A stretch of DNA of 64,000 nt, taken from Cylindrobasidium torrendii FP15055 ss-10. Its lineage: Eukaryota; Basidiomycota; Agaricomycetes; Agaricales; Physalacriaceae. The notes beneath the pieces are model-generated. The model ran no database searches. It saw only the letters and a list, made by a program, of their open reading frames with translations, and was not told where the DNA came from. Location: the NCBI GenBank assembly GCA_000934385.1, contig KN880435.1, positions 1 to 64,000 on the forward strand, given 5' to 3'. A program made the position numbers and the translations under genes. Shown piece after piece: positions 9,288 to 20,795 of the stretch (its first letter is position 1; every line of letters begins with the position of its first letter).

Positions 9288-12200
9288 ATGTCCACCGACG
9301 TGATCTACACCTGCATGAATCCTGGCTGTGACAAAATCTACACCGTCCACGGCCACTTGCTTAGCCACATACGCCAATCCGCCGCCTGCAGTCAATGGTT
9401 GGAGCACATGAAGGAGGTCCGCGCTGGCAAGCAGCGCCTCCCGGATGCCACCGTCGTTCCAGGCTCGATACATGACCTGAACGCTCGTCACTTCTCTCCA
9501 GACCCGGACGATGACCCCATTCTCTCGGACACGGAATTGGACGACCCAATGGAACCACTTCCCTCTGCTGCATCCGGTCAAGACGCTGATGGCTCTGAGT
9601 ATGGGTATAACGACGATGGCGACGACGAAGAAGACGAAGAGCTAGAGGATGCTGCACGAGAGGCCCTATTACGCGATTGGATTCACCGCCAGAGCGAACA
9701 CGACGACCTTCTTGTCATTGATCAGCCCGACATTATCATTGGCCAGCCTGGCCCTGGCCCGACAACTTTGCGCGCTCGACTTGGTCGAATGATTGGAGCA
9801 CACGCGCGCACATTCGATGAGGTTGGTGACAGCGACAGCGGGCGACCAGATGACATTATCGAGCATCACCCAAGTGGTGGGGTGGCCATCCGCCTATCCA
9901 CTTCGCTGTATGAGAGATGGGAGGCGTTGTTTGGAGTAGCGCGAGTCCCTGAGAACGAACGGATGGATGGTAGCGGCCAACCGGATTTGGAGGGCAGCCT
10001 ATATCATCCGTTCGCTTCGAAGTTGGACTGGGACGTGGCACAGTGGATGGTGAGCGAGGGAATAGGTCATGGATCGTTCAACAGGCTGCTGGAGATCGAC
10101 GGGGTGTGTTCAATAATGCAATACTACTGGGTCTTGTCTAATTGTTGCTTTTTCAGCTACGAGAACGTTTAGGGCTATCGTATCGCAACACCGCAGGGCT
10201 ACACGAGCATGTCGACGCCATCCCTCGCCGCGCTGGGCAATGGTATGACAAACACATCACGTTTCCCGACCGTCCCAACGAGGTGTTTATTCTTCGCCAT
10301 CGAGACATTATCGAGTGCATTCGGAGTCTATGGGGCGATCCCGAATTATCCAAGCACATCGTGTACAAGCCGTGCAAGCTCTTCCAAAAATCAAGTGAGC
10401 CGGGGACAGAACGTGGGTCCCGCCTTTACAATGAGATGTGGACAGGGCAGTGGTGGTGGTTCATTCAAGTGCGTCGCCTTTAGTTCCGCAATATCATAAC
10501 TAACCTTGCTGTAGGACAAACTTCCCATCGGAAACACCCTAGCTCCCGTTATTATCGCCACCGACAAAACTCAGTTAACCCAGTTCCGTGGCAACAAACA
10601 GGCTTATCCAGTCTACCTCACACTCGGCAACATCCCAGGTCGCCTCCGCCGGAAACCTTCACAGCAAGCCTGCATACTTGTGGGCTACCTTCCCATCGAA
10701 AAGGCCGCCAAACCAGGTCTATCGAAACGCGGATTCTCCGGTCGCCAGCAGCTAATCTTCCATGCTGCAATGCGCCATTTGCTCGAGCCACTCGTCGATG
10801 CTGGGAAGTACGGCGTCGAGATGACCTCTGGCAATGGCGACGTTCATCGTGTACATCCCATTCTCGCCGCATACGTAGCGGACTATCCCGAGCAGTGTCT
10901 GGTGACCTGCAGCAAGTACGGGACGTGTCCGAAGTGCAAGTGTGGTGCAGATAACCTTCACGACTATACAACAAAGTTCCCGCTTCGTACCCAGACCGAC
11001 ACCGCTCAGACTATGCAGAACGCCAGGTCAAGCACAACCTCCGCCAGCGCCTACTACGAGGAGTGCATGGAGCACGACGTGAACGGCCATGTTACAACTC
11101 CCTTCTGGTCTGACCTACCGTATACGGACATTCATATGGCTCAAACGCCCGACGTGCTGCACCAGCTATACCAGGGTGTTATCAAGCACTTGGTCAAGTG
11201 GTGTCAAGTATTGGGAACCGAGAAGGAACTTGACCGAAGGATTCGCCGTCTCCCGCCAGCCCTCGGTCTTCGTCACTTCAACAATGGCATCAGTGCTTTA
11301 TCCCAGGTCAGCGGGACGGAGCGCAAGAATATCGGGAAGATACTCCTTGGGTGCATCATCGACCTCCTTCCCATCGAGGCTGTCACCGCCTGTCGCGCCA
11401 TTCTGGATTTCGTATACCTTGCGCAGTACACCACCCACGACGAAGTGACGCTCAGCTACATGGAGGATGCTCTCGACCTCTGGAACAAGCACAAGGATGT
11501 GTTCATCCGTACGGAAGTCCGCGATGACCTCGATATTCCCAAATTCCATGCGCTTCGGCACTATGTATCCAGCATTCGTCTCTTCGGTGCAACGAACAAC
11601 TTCAATACAGAGATGTTCGAGCGCCTGCACATCGAGTTTGCCAAAAAGGGTTGGCGCGCATCGAACAAGCGCGACGAGTTCCCTCAAATGACCCAGTGGG
11701 TCGCCCGTCAAGAAAACGTTCAGTCCTTCAAGCGATACCTCGTGTGGGTTCACAAGGAACTAGGTGCGCTTGATTAGTCCCAATACTACGGCTTACTGAC
11801 AAAACATCCAAAGCGAAATCCAACCCCACCACCACAGACAAGTCGAACACAGCGCCGGACGCTGCGGCGCCATCCAAATCCCCGCCCCCCACCGCGTCAT
11901 CCGAATCCATGCTCCCCAACATCAACGGCCGTCAAAGCCTCTCGCTTTCTATTCACCCTTCGAAATATAATCAGTCTCCACGGATTATTGGTCAACTGCA
12001 CGGCGTACCCCAATTCCCAATAAACCTATGTGCCTATCTCAACGGAATCGAGGACGAACGGAAGAAGGAGTTCCCTGAAGCACACACGCAGCACTTCTAC
12101 ACCCTTCCTTTTCGCGGTGTCAACGTCTGGTACTCGTTTCGCTTCAGCCACGAAGGATTCGATGGCTCTGGGGAGGTGGTGGAGCGAGACTGGGTGAAGG

Positions 12201-12705
12201 CGTCGCCGCTTGCCGGCGGTCGCTTTGACACAGTTGTTGTACTTGCTGGCGAAGATGCTGAGGCCACGTCACTCATTGGTGCGTTATCAACATCGAGGCT
12301 CTACCACTCACTCACAAATGGCTAGGTACCCGTATTGGCCGTGTTCGAGTGATATTCAAGCTCCCAAAATTTGCCGGCAGCGCCAATAACCCCACCCCAT
12401 TCCCCCACTACTGGCCAAAGACACCACTGGCGTACATCGAGTGGTACAGCCGACCCACCATGACGACAACCATGGGCGACACACACAACATGGCGTCCTT
12501 GCAGAAGGTATTTATGCCTGATGGGCAGCCGCAGTGGTCCATCATTCCACTTTCCAACATCCGCCAAAGTACAATGCTTATTCCAAACTACAAGAAGACC
12601 GATGTTTCGGTCTGGGACACTGACACATGTATACTTGACACATGCACACATTTCCGAGTTAATAATTACCTTAGCTTATATAGCTTTCAGACTGTTTACC
12701 TGTAA
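9288..12705 (+). mobile_element. Plavaka-type transposase gene, five exons, apparently intact
   Basis: Exons 9288-10103, 10157-10468, 10515-11763, 11814-12278 and 12326-12705 join in phase to about 1073 residues with no internal stop. The N-terminus has a C2H2-like finger (CMNPGCDKIY with HGHLLSHIR). An acidic linker (DDDEEDEELED) comes next. The core has the hallmark Plavaka block: MWTGQWWW, then ATDKTQLTQFRGNKQAYPVY, TLGNIPGRLRRKPS, GYLPI, and a Cys cluster (CSKYGTCPKCKCG). Plavaka elements are CACTA-related cut-and-paste DNA transposons common in Agaricomycetes. An intact frame suggests recent activity or a young copy. Terminal repeats and target duplication were not recognised, so the element boundaries are unknown. 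Confidence 0.9.
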
Positions 12706-13150
12706 TCTACTACTACCATATTGCCTTACATTACTATCCACTATATCAGCTAGTGTCTACGCAACATTCACTGTTCTTAATCCAAATATGATGGTGTCAT
12801 CTTAGAAGATTTCAATGTAACATGTAGTATACTAATATTGAGACCATTGTGGTCGAGGGTTCGATTTTGGGCTATGTAACAATGGTCCGGATCAAAACTT
12901 AGTGTTGGTACATGGCACCCATTGCATCTTATGGTGCATAGGTTCTCAGAACAACCAACCTAGAACTATTGTGCTTTTTGGAAGCTTATACTGACCTAGG
13001 TTTCAGGCCCCACTTGACCCTACCTTCAGGTTAACCCAGGTGAATTGGGTGACCTGAGGCTCCCCATGTGCACTATGGCACTCAAGTCAGCTTGGGTAAC
13101 CTGGGTTGGGGGCTTGGGAAAGGTGAAACCTGGGGGAGTATAAGTCAACT
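12706..13150. other. Non-coding DNA between two mobile elements, rich in AGGTTAACC-type words
   Basis: No gene. From about 12950 it contains GACCTAGGTTTC, CCCTACCTTCAGGTTAACCC and CTTGGGTAACCTGGGTT, words that also occur at about 560-740. It may represent the right end of the Plavaka element or remains of a repeat array. Confidence 0.4.
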
Positions 13151-13855
13151 TGGGTCAGGTACCCTTTTGCTGATGTTCACGGAACTCTTGTTCACGTTGC
13201 ATTCATCTACACCGATGGGACCACCCGTCTTCCCGCTTTCACTCGCGCCATGATGCCCTACAAAAACGAGTTTGAATCCCGCTTCCTCCCAGCTAGTGTT
13301 CGGTCCGCTCTCTCTTGGTGGAAAACCCGCCTTTCCGATCCTGGTATATTTCGCCAACTTCACCCGCTCCCTCCGCTTCAAGACCTGGGTCTCTTTGTTG
13401 ACGCCTCGACCTCTTGGGGAATCGGTATCATCATTTCCGATTCATGGTACGCCTTCCAGCTCAAACCACCTTGGCGCAAAGGTGGCGAATTTGCAAGAGA
13501 CATCTGCTGGCTCGAGGCCGTAGCGCTTGAGTTGCTCATTCTCTTCCTTGCATCCATGGGCCTTCACGATGCACATCTTCTCATTCATTCGGACAACATG
13601 GGCGCTATTGGAGCTCACCTCAAAGGCCGGTCCACGAACGAGGAGATTAACCTCTGCGTCCGTCGGTCCATGACTGCACTCATACACCATCGAATTACAC
13701 CATCATTGGTCTACATCGCTTCGGCCGACAATCCCGCAGACCCTATTTCCCGTGGTTTTGACGGCATGGGAAAACATCTCCAACGCCGCTTCCCCCTTCC
13801 CATCGAGCTCGATTCGGCTCTCGTTGATGCTATCCCTTCGGGTACATCATGCTAA
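13151..13855 (+). mobile_element. Reverse transcriptase C-terminus and RNase H of a tyrosine-recombinase retrotransposon (5' truncated)
   Basis: An open frame entering from about 13130 reads HGTLVHVAFIYTDGTTRLPA, the segment that follows the reverse transcriptase palm in DIRS/Ngaro-like elements. A complete RNase H-like domain follows: FVDAST (first Asp), WLEAVALEL (Glu), HSDNMGAI (Asp) and SADNPADPISRG (last Asp). The frame stops at 13855. The reverse transcriptase palm is missing upstream, where non-coding repeat DNA begins, so the element is 5' truncated. The recombinase reading frame at 14183 lies 325 bp downstream, in the order expected for DIRS-like elements. Confidence 0.75.
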
Positions 13856-14182
13856 TATTTCGCCGTCCCTTTGCCCTCTTGTAGGTCGCCTCTTCCCTTG
13901 CTGCAATCCCTCTAACGTTGCCATAGCTCATATCATCGCTCTTGCCCGGTGATATTGGACATTTCGCGCCCTCTGGCTTCATTGATATTTGCTCTATTAA
14001 CGATTCACTACTTTAATCATGCTCTCGATTATTTCTTTCCCGCTGTACTGCCCTTGTTCCACGCTCTATGTATGCTTGTCACTGCGAAATCGTACACTTT
14101 GCCTTTCCTCGGACTCAATGCCCGGATCAGAATCATTGGGATCATGGCTTGATGCTGGCGATCATCTTCCGCTTTCCCCACC
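13856..14182. other. Spacer between RNase H and recombinase frames
   Basis: Short, overlapping frames without family motifs. Probably internal non-coding DNA of the retrotransposon. Confidence 0.4.
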
Positions 14183-15670
14183 ATGTCGACCACGTCGAAT
14201 GTGCAGAGCTCACCCCTGGGCTCTGCCGCAATACTATCCCCTTACAAAAATCTCATATCGCTTTCGCATGGTCCCCCGCAATTCCCGCCTTGTCAAGTTC
14301 CACAAGCTGGCCAACAATTGCCTCTTTTCTCGCCATACTCGTCACTGCTCCCTGCCGATTTGCCCGCAGCAGCCTCCAACTCTCCCACGGTCCCTACAAG
14401 CAAACATGAACTGTCGCTTTCCCAGCTGGCTTCATTGCCGCTGGCTCCAGTTTCACTCAACAAGTCACGACGCTTGATCGCGGCCAATTTTCCCATTTCC
14501 CGCGCAAACAGGCCCCGTGCTGGATGCTCCATTGCTCAGAGCGAGCTTCGCCCGGATGTTCCAGCCCATCTCCGCCCTTTCCTATGGGTGACTCCTTATT
14601 CCAGCAAAGTGCAGGCCGCCGCTCGTGAAGAAATACCGGACGACCTGTACAACCTCATCCTCCAGAAATGCGGAAATTCGGTGGTCAAGAACACCCTAAC
14701 CACATATTCATCCGGCATGCTACGCTTTTCGCAATTCTGCGACGAGTACGAAATCCCGGAGAGCAAACACATGCCAGCTTCATCCTGGCTGCTTGCAGCT
14801 TTCGCCGCTCATTGGTGTGGCCGCGGCGCCGCCAGCACTCTTCGCGCGCACATGTGTGGAATCGCATTTTGGCATCGCATCAACCTTGCACCTTGGCACG
14901 GAAAAGAAGACCACGTCCCTGCTATAATGCGCACCGCCGTGAAAGAAGGTGTCCCCTTCTTGCGACCTCCTCGTGGCCCCATAACACTCAACCATCTTCG
15001 CCACCTCCGTTCGCAGATTGACATTTCGACCCCACGCGGCGCCGCTATTTGGGCCGCCGCTCTCTGCGCATTCTGGGGTTGCCGTCGACTCGGTGAATTG
15101 CTCATCTCTTCGGCAAAAGCTTTCGACCCCGCTCACGACATCTCCCGTACATCTCCCATCACGTACTCCACCGTCGACGGTGTTGTCGTCATCAAGATTT
15201 TTATTCCATGGACAAAGACCACGGGCGTTAGAGGCGGATGGATTATTCTGACTGCCACGGGATCGGACCTATGCCCCGTTGCGGCCTTTGACAACCATCT
15301 CAAGATAAATACTCTCCCTTCATCACATTCTCCCCTCTTCGCATATCGCGACTCGAACAATACCTCAAAGGCTCTCACAAAGCCAAGTTTCCTATCCCAG
15401 ACTTCAGCCATCTATAAAGCCTCTGACCTCTCGCATGTACATGGTCATAGCTATCGCATCGGTGGTTCTTCCCACCTCCTCTTCACTGGGGTGTCCCCAG
15501 AGGTGGTCATGAAGATTGGTGGATGGTCTTCCTTATGTTTTCTTATTTACTGGCGCAAGCTTGAGCTCATCGTGCCTGCCGCCCTCGTTAAGGCTTGGGG
15601 CTCCAAGAGGGCCGCTTTTGCGGTGGCCAATGGGCTCCCTTCCAATCCTGATGGCCACCTGGTCGACTAG
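14183..15670 (+). mobile_element. Tyrosine recombinase of a DIRS/Ngaro- or Crypton-like element
   Basis: A single uninterrupted frame of 495 residues. The catalytic set of a tyrosine recombinase is visible: Arg in FWGCRRLGELL (about 301-302), HxxR in HGHSYRIGG (H442, R445), Trp in KIGGWSS (W468) and the nucleophile Tyr in FLIYWRKL (Y476). The N-terminal part resembles the SAM-like core-binding domain (VVKNTLTTYSSGMLRFSQFC). It would integrate circular DNA by strand exchange, as in DIRS-like retrotransposons. Because it directly follows an RNase H frame, a DIRS/Ngaro element is more likely than a Crypton. The frame is intact even though the reverse transcriptase upstream is truncated. Confidence 0.85.
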
Positions 15671-16790
15671 ATCATATTACATGTAGTTTCAATTGGATAA
15701 ATGCCACATCGTTTCGCCTCCAGGGTGGGTTTCCCGGTCTCTCGAAGTGTTCGCCAGAACGCGCTTTGCTGTGTCGTTGTCCTCCGTGGTGGCTGTTCTC
15801 TGGCTCTGGCATCGAGTCCCGGGTCAGGTCAGTCGGGCGTCTGTGTGAGGGCCTCATCCCCAGACACTCATCTCACGAAGCGGCTCTCCCTCCGCGCACG
15901 TGACCGTGTCCTGGGCTCGGTTTCTCACGTCCGGCTTTCACCGCCGTTCTCGTGTGATTTCCCTTCCCCAGCGCCCTCACTCCCCCACACCGCGCATTCC
16001 TCATTCAGCATTATCTCGGGATACTTGTCTCCTCCCTTGCTCTCATTGTGCCACTTCTGTGCCATCGATCTCTGCTTATTGCCTCTGCACCGGGTCGTCG
16101 TTGCGTAGTAATGTCAATGCTGCCGCAACTTGCCAAATACAAGTTGCGCTTTGATTGGGGATCAATTTGATCGAGCGAGTTCATGAAGCAATAGTCCTAC
16201 CTTCGACTGTCGATGAGTCCCTACTGGGACCGCTGGAGCGAATTGGGGTTGTGGTTCAATATCTCAAAATCAAGACGCCCAAGGCGATGGGCGCCTCTAC
16301 CAGCTCCCATTAGAGGATTCAGAATGCACTGTCATTATGGCTACTACCGAGCCCACCATAGGGGACACACGCTCAAGCTGTAGTCGGGGGTTAATTTAGG
16401 TTTCACATATCCTCTGCGATAAAAGATTTGGCATAGGAACAATGGCAGTGATTCTCGCACCGCACGAGATACTGTTGAACAAGATCAGCCATTGACAGGG
16501 TAAGTAAATAAAATCGGCCAAGTTGTGTCTTGTACTTATACCCCTTGTTTGCAGGTGCAAATCTCAAGGAGAGCCAGGCATGGAACACCTCAGTAATGGA
16601 ACAAGAGAACACACACAAAGGCGAAATGCAACCCACTCCCCAACGTCAAAGGACCGATTGGATAATTGCGAAATTGTCAATTAAAGGTCCATCAAATAGA
16701 AAGTGCACAATGATATGGATACATGAACAACAGGTAGGTACGAGCGCTATAATCAAAATAAGTGTCCAAGTCCAGAGTCTGTAGTGATAT
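15671..16790. other. Non-coding stretch at the right border of the element island
   Basis: Only short frames without recognisable motifs. It likely contains the 3' end of the retrotransposon (pyrimidine-rich to about 16100) and then the 3' flank of the next gene. I could not find matching direct or inverted repeats that would mark the element end. Confidence 0.4.
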
Positions 16791-18485
16791 TCATTCCTCG
16801 TTGTCCGCTCCCAAGTGACCCCATTTCACAAGCTTGAATGGCCCTTTGTGCCAATACTCAACTCGTCTCGCTGCCAAACGCGACATCGTTGACCTATCCG
16901 TGCCCACAAAGCCTGCTCCGTTCCCTTGGATAGCAGCATCGATGAAGACAGGATACCACACGCCATACAGCTTGAAGGTATCCGAGTGGTCTATGCTCAC
17001 GTACCCGCGCGAAAAGATGTCCGCCCACCAATCCTTGTCCTTCTCGTCGCTTGTAACCACAACGTGCTCGACTTCGAGGCCTTTCTGTCGAAGCTCGCTC
17101 TTAACCTGTTCAATGCGACGAGCATATGCTTCAACCGGGGCAAGGCATTCATCGATGCGGACGTCCTCCGCACACCAACCACGAAAGTCGTTCCTGCGGA
17201 TGTGAACCGAGATGTACTAGGAACATTAGAGTGAATGACAGAAGACATTGGGTGCATGAGCGTACTGGAGGTGTCGGTGCATCGTCGGGTAGACCAACGG
17301 CACGGTTCACGTAGATTTGTGCAAGCTTCGTGATTTCGGGCGTGAACCGGGCGTATCTGCCCGCAAAACGCCACATCGGGCTGTAATCCCAGTCAAACTC
17401 GTCTCCCTGGTCGTGCGTTAGCGAACCCTTGAGAAATGCGCAAAAAAAATACCCTATGAGCGGAGACATAATATAAGTAGTCGAGGCACATGAGGTGGTC
17501 GTCCGGTTCAAGGGTCGCATTGTGCAGAGGTGAAGGCAGGGCAGGTTCGAGGTTGAGTGAGTTTCGGGTCTCCGGAAATCCAAGGCGCGCTAGGGCCCAG
17601 AAACTGGTATGGCGGTCGTTGACAGCCTCCGATGAAGACCATGGTACAATCTTGACCCAATCTGGGGCGAGCGTATACGAGAGGTCTGCAATGATTAGAA
17701 ACTTGAGATACTAAAAGGCAATTGACATACCAAGCAGGTAGTTGAGCGGAGCCGTGCTTTTCCTGGGGAACTTTTCGTCTGCTTGGGAAACTTGCCAGAC
17801 ATTCCAGCATCCTAGTTCATCGACTTCTGGGCGGTGGGCAAAGTCCTTGACTTGGTGCCACTCGAGTATTGTCTGGCTCATCTCGCGCTGCATGCGATCG
17901 AGATCGAATACTTGGCCGAACGGGACATGGTCTGCTTCGCCGTCTTGGAGGACGTGTGTAGGCGTGAAAGCGGGGAGGATAGGTACGCGCTCGCTTATTA
18001 CGCCGAGGTAGATGAGATTGAACTGTGGAAAGATTTGGTCAGAAAAGGGGGCGGCAGAACCATCTGAATGCTTCAGCGCACCATGGTCATCACATCGTTG
18101 GCTACAGGCGTGTCAGACATGTTGGCGGTCGCAAAAATACACACTCACTCCATCCAGCTGATGGCCAGGAAGTGATGTACTTGACATCTTTGCGCAGAGC
18201 GTCACGGAAATGAGGTGCTGGCGCCAGACTGGTGAGGACATCGAGTGACGGGGAGGCGGATGCAGCGGAACTGGGACTGAGAGTGCTCGTGCTAGATGCG
18301 TTGGCGGATAGAGATAGATACGTCCATCGTCCAGAAAGAAAAAGGAAAGCAGCCACAGCCGAGATGATAATCCAAGTGCGAGCCCGTCTGAGCAACGATG
18401 GACGGCGGTATTTCTCCTCTGGATCTGAGCGAGGCGAGGGCGACGCAAGCGGGATGAGTGTGTACTGGAAGCCTGTGCCCGGCAT
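16791..18485 (-). CDS. O-fucosyltransferase-like type II membrane protein
   Basis: Six exons: 18485-18149, 18101-18082 (a 20-nt micro-exon), 18022-17731, 17685-17453, 17406-17266 and 17216-16791, about 482 residues. The N-terminus is a short cytoplasmic tail rich in Arg, then one hydrophobic helix (IIISAVAAFLFLSG, about 38-52), then a Ser-rich stem: the build of a Golgi glycosyltransferase. The catalytic region has LIYLGVISERVPILPAF and VHIRRNDF, which matches the HxRxxDF signature of the O-fucosyltransferase / alpha-1,6-fucosyltransferase superfamily. VVTSDEKDKDW then probably belongs to the nucleotide-sugar fold. The donor should be GDP-fucose; the acceptor is unknown. It is divergent from a GDP-fucose-type transporter 260 bp away, which strengthens the assignment. 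Confidence 0.75.
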
Positions 18486-18745
18486 GGCGGTGGTGAAAGG
18501 GAGAGACTGTCTGGACCCGATGAGGAGTAAATAAATATAATATTGCGCACCTGTCCAATTTGAGTCTGAAGGTGTGAATGATGTCCAGGGTGAACGGATT
18601 TGAATTTCCGCGATCGACTCTGCAAACAAGACATAATAGCCTCCGAGGTTGCCGGCTGCCGCTCACCGTTTCCCTTTCAATAATTAAATAAATGCCCAAT
18701 TTTGAATGTGGGACATTTTAGCGCCCAACTCTGCTCGAAACCACC
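18486..18745. promoter_or_regulatory. Shared bidirectional promoter of the fucosyltransferase/transporter pair
   Basis: Only 260 bp separate the two divergent start codons. The region contains AT-rich TAATTAAATAAATG at about 18681-18694 and a CCAAT-like CCCAAT at about 18695. No binding site was established. Confidence 0.5.
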
Positions 18746-20102
18746 ATGATCCCTCTCACCGCAGAAAATGTGAAAATCGCGGCCGTCGTGTCGTTCTACA
18801 TGGCTGCTGCCCTTGTTGTAGGTGTCCAATTCCCACGCGCCAGCTGCTCGTGTCTGACGGCTAGGCTAGATGGTATTCGTGTGCGCAATGGCCGTCACAG
18901 CCCAGATCCGACTCCTTCTGATAATATCTGCAGGAACAAGGCGGTCCTCAACGGGTCTCCTGACCTCCCGCTCTTCTTCCTCCTGCTTCAGATCGTCATT
19001 GCTGTTATTCTCCTGCATGTATCCGCCGCCATCAGCCCCAACGTGAAGCTCCCCAAGATTGAGGTCGCAGTAGCAAAGAAGCTGGCTCCAGTAGTGTGTG
19101 TCGGTATCGTTGGACTGGTGTTCAACACATTGTGTTTGAGGGGTGTAGAGGCATCGTTCTTCCAGGTGCGTCGAGAGTGTTTCCCATCGCCGTGTAACGC
19201 TGACCGAGCGCCCGTAGATCGCCCGAGGGCTTCAGCTACCCTTGACAATCGCTGTCTCGTCCATCCAGACCTTCTCCGTCCCCTCCAAGCGCGTTCTCCT
19301 AGCAGCAGGAGTGGTGGCCATTGGATTCTTCGTCGGAGTCGCGCCTACTTCTGCGTATTCCATGTTGGACAAACCATCTGCTGTCGCCCTGTTCTACGGA
19401 TTCATATCAAGCCTGATGATAGCCATTCACGCCGTCTTGGTTAAATCCTCGCTCCCTCACTGTAACAACTCGACTATTGAACTAGCGTGGTGGACAAACG
19501 CAGGCTCGACCGTGCTCATCATCCCATTCGTGGTTCTAAGCGGTGAACACGTTAAGCTTCAAGAGTTAATCAACACGCCTGGCTGGAATGCCAATCTCTT
19601 CATCTGGGGTAGCCTCGTTACAGGCGTATTCGGTTTCTTGCTTTGTATAGCGGGACTTCTCAGCGTGAAAGTGACCAGCCCAATCACCCACATGTTCTCC
19701 AGCGTAAGCATTCCGCCATTTTTGTCCCATAGCCGCATTCTAACTATACTCTCTTCAAGGCGGCTCGGTCTGTACTTCAGACAATCCTCGGAGTGTGGAT
19801 TTTTGGGGACCTGCTCACAGTGTAGGTCTCGTGGCAGTTCGGATTGACTGTGTGCTCGGCAAACTAACGTCTCCTTTAGGAATCGCGGCGTGTCCATCCT
19901 CGTTATTCTTATTGGAACTATGTAAGCAGCGCAGCCTGTCCTTCTTCGTGACTCTCATACAAAATGCAGGTACTATACTTGGGTCAAGTCCCAGGAAATG
20001 CCGCCTCCGAAGGCACCTCAACCTCCCCGAGATGAGGAGGAGGGGTACGCCTTATTTGACGCAAATGAGATGGGTAGTGGTGAAAAAGATAACAAGGCTT
20101 AG
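18746..20102 (+). CDS. GDP-fucose transporter-like nucleotide-sugar transporter (SLC35C type)
   Basis: Seven exons: 18746-18817, 18870-18880 (11-nt micro-exon), 18934-19165, 19218-19703, 19760-19821, 19880-19921 and 19970-20102, about 345 residues. The product is a run of about ten hydrophobic helices, the usual drug/metabolite-transporter fold. Diagnostic segments are MVFVNKAVLN at the first helix, FNTLCLRGVEASFFQIARGL in the middle, and VTSPITHMFSSAARSVLQT near the end. The last resembles the SPLTHxxSGxAKxxxQT signature of GDP-fucose transporters. A hydrophilic tail rich in Glu and Pro follows. It should import GDP-sugar into the Golgi in exchange for GMP. The specificity for fucose is inferred from these motifs and from the divergent fucosyltransferase gene. 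Confidence 0.75.
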
Positions 20103-20795
20103 AGACGGCGGCGGGCGATGTATAACATGTACAGGGTGAATCTTGGGCTCAGGGTGCGCATTGCATGCATTGTATTTTTTTTTGCAGGAATAGGGATAAT
20201 TATTATTCTGAATGCTCGACAAAGACCAAGAGGATGGAGCCGGTTGACACCGCACCGCGTCGGATGCCTCGGACAAGATGACAGGCACCTCGTAGCTGAA
20301 CTCGTTGGGTGTGTCAAATATTCAGCATACTGCTCATCTGCATAGTGTTTGTTACCCTTGCTTCCGCGGACGCATATTTCATTGTGCGCATCAGGAACTG
20401 TCGATAATTACTGACTCTCCACCAGGTCTAATGATAGTATTGCTGCTCATGGTAGACTCCCGAAGAGGTTCAGTGCCTATTGGGCAACGCAGGAGACTTG
20501 AACATTTGAACTTGAGCGTGATCGCGACGATCGAAATTCCAAACAATGCATGGCTTGTTCGTGTTCATCCATATTCCGGGACATCGCGACCGCTGTCTCG
20601 GAGGACGTCAGTCCCTTAGTTTGCAAAAGGGTTACTGCTTTTCGGCCCAGTGGAACACCTGAGAACAAGGCTACTTGTGGAAACACTACTCGGTGTTGCC
20701 TGTTGGTTCTTCCTCGAACTCGGCGAAAAACAACCGCATTGCTATGGCTCAATCCATACACTTATTAGGAGGACCCCCGAACATTTATAAGAGGC
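20103..20795. other. Intergenic region without supported features
   Basis: No coding signal beyond short shadow frames. A TATA-like ATTTATAAG lies at 20784-20792, just before the acyltransferase gene. Confidence 0.4.

Noticed and set aside
12830..12900. tRNA-like B-box (GAGGGTTCGATTTT) suggesting a tRNA or SINE
   Set aside because: The downstream half does not fit GGTTCGANTCC, no cloverleaf or A-box could be drawn, and no other copy was seen.
14183..15670. Crypton DNA transposon
   Set aside because: Possible from the recombinase alone, but the adjacent RNase H and reverse transcriptase remnant favour a DIRS/Ngaro-like retrotransposon.
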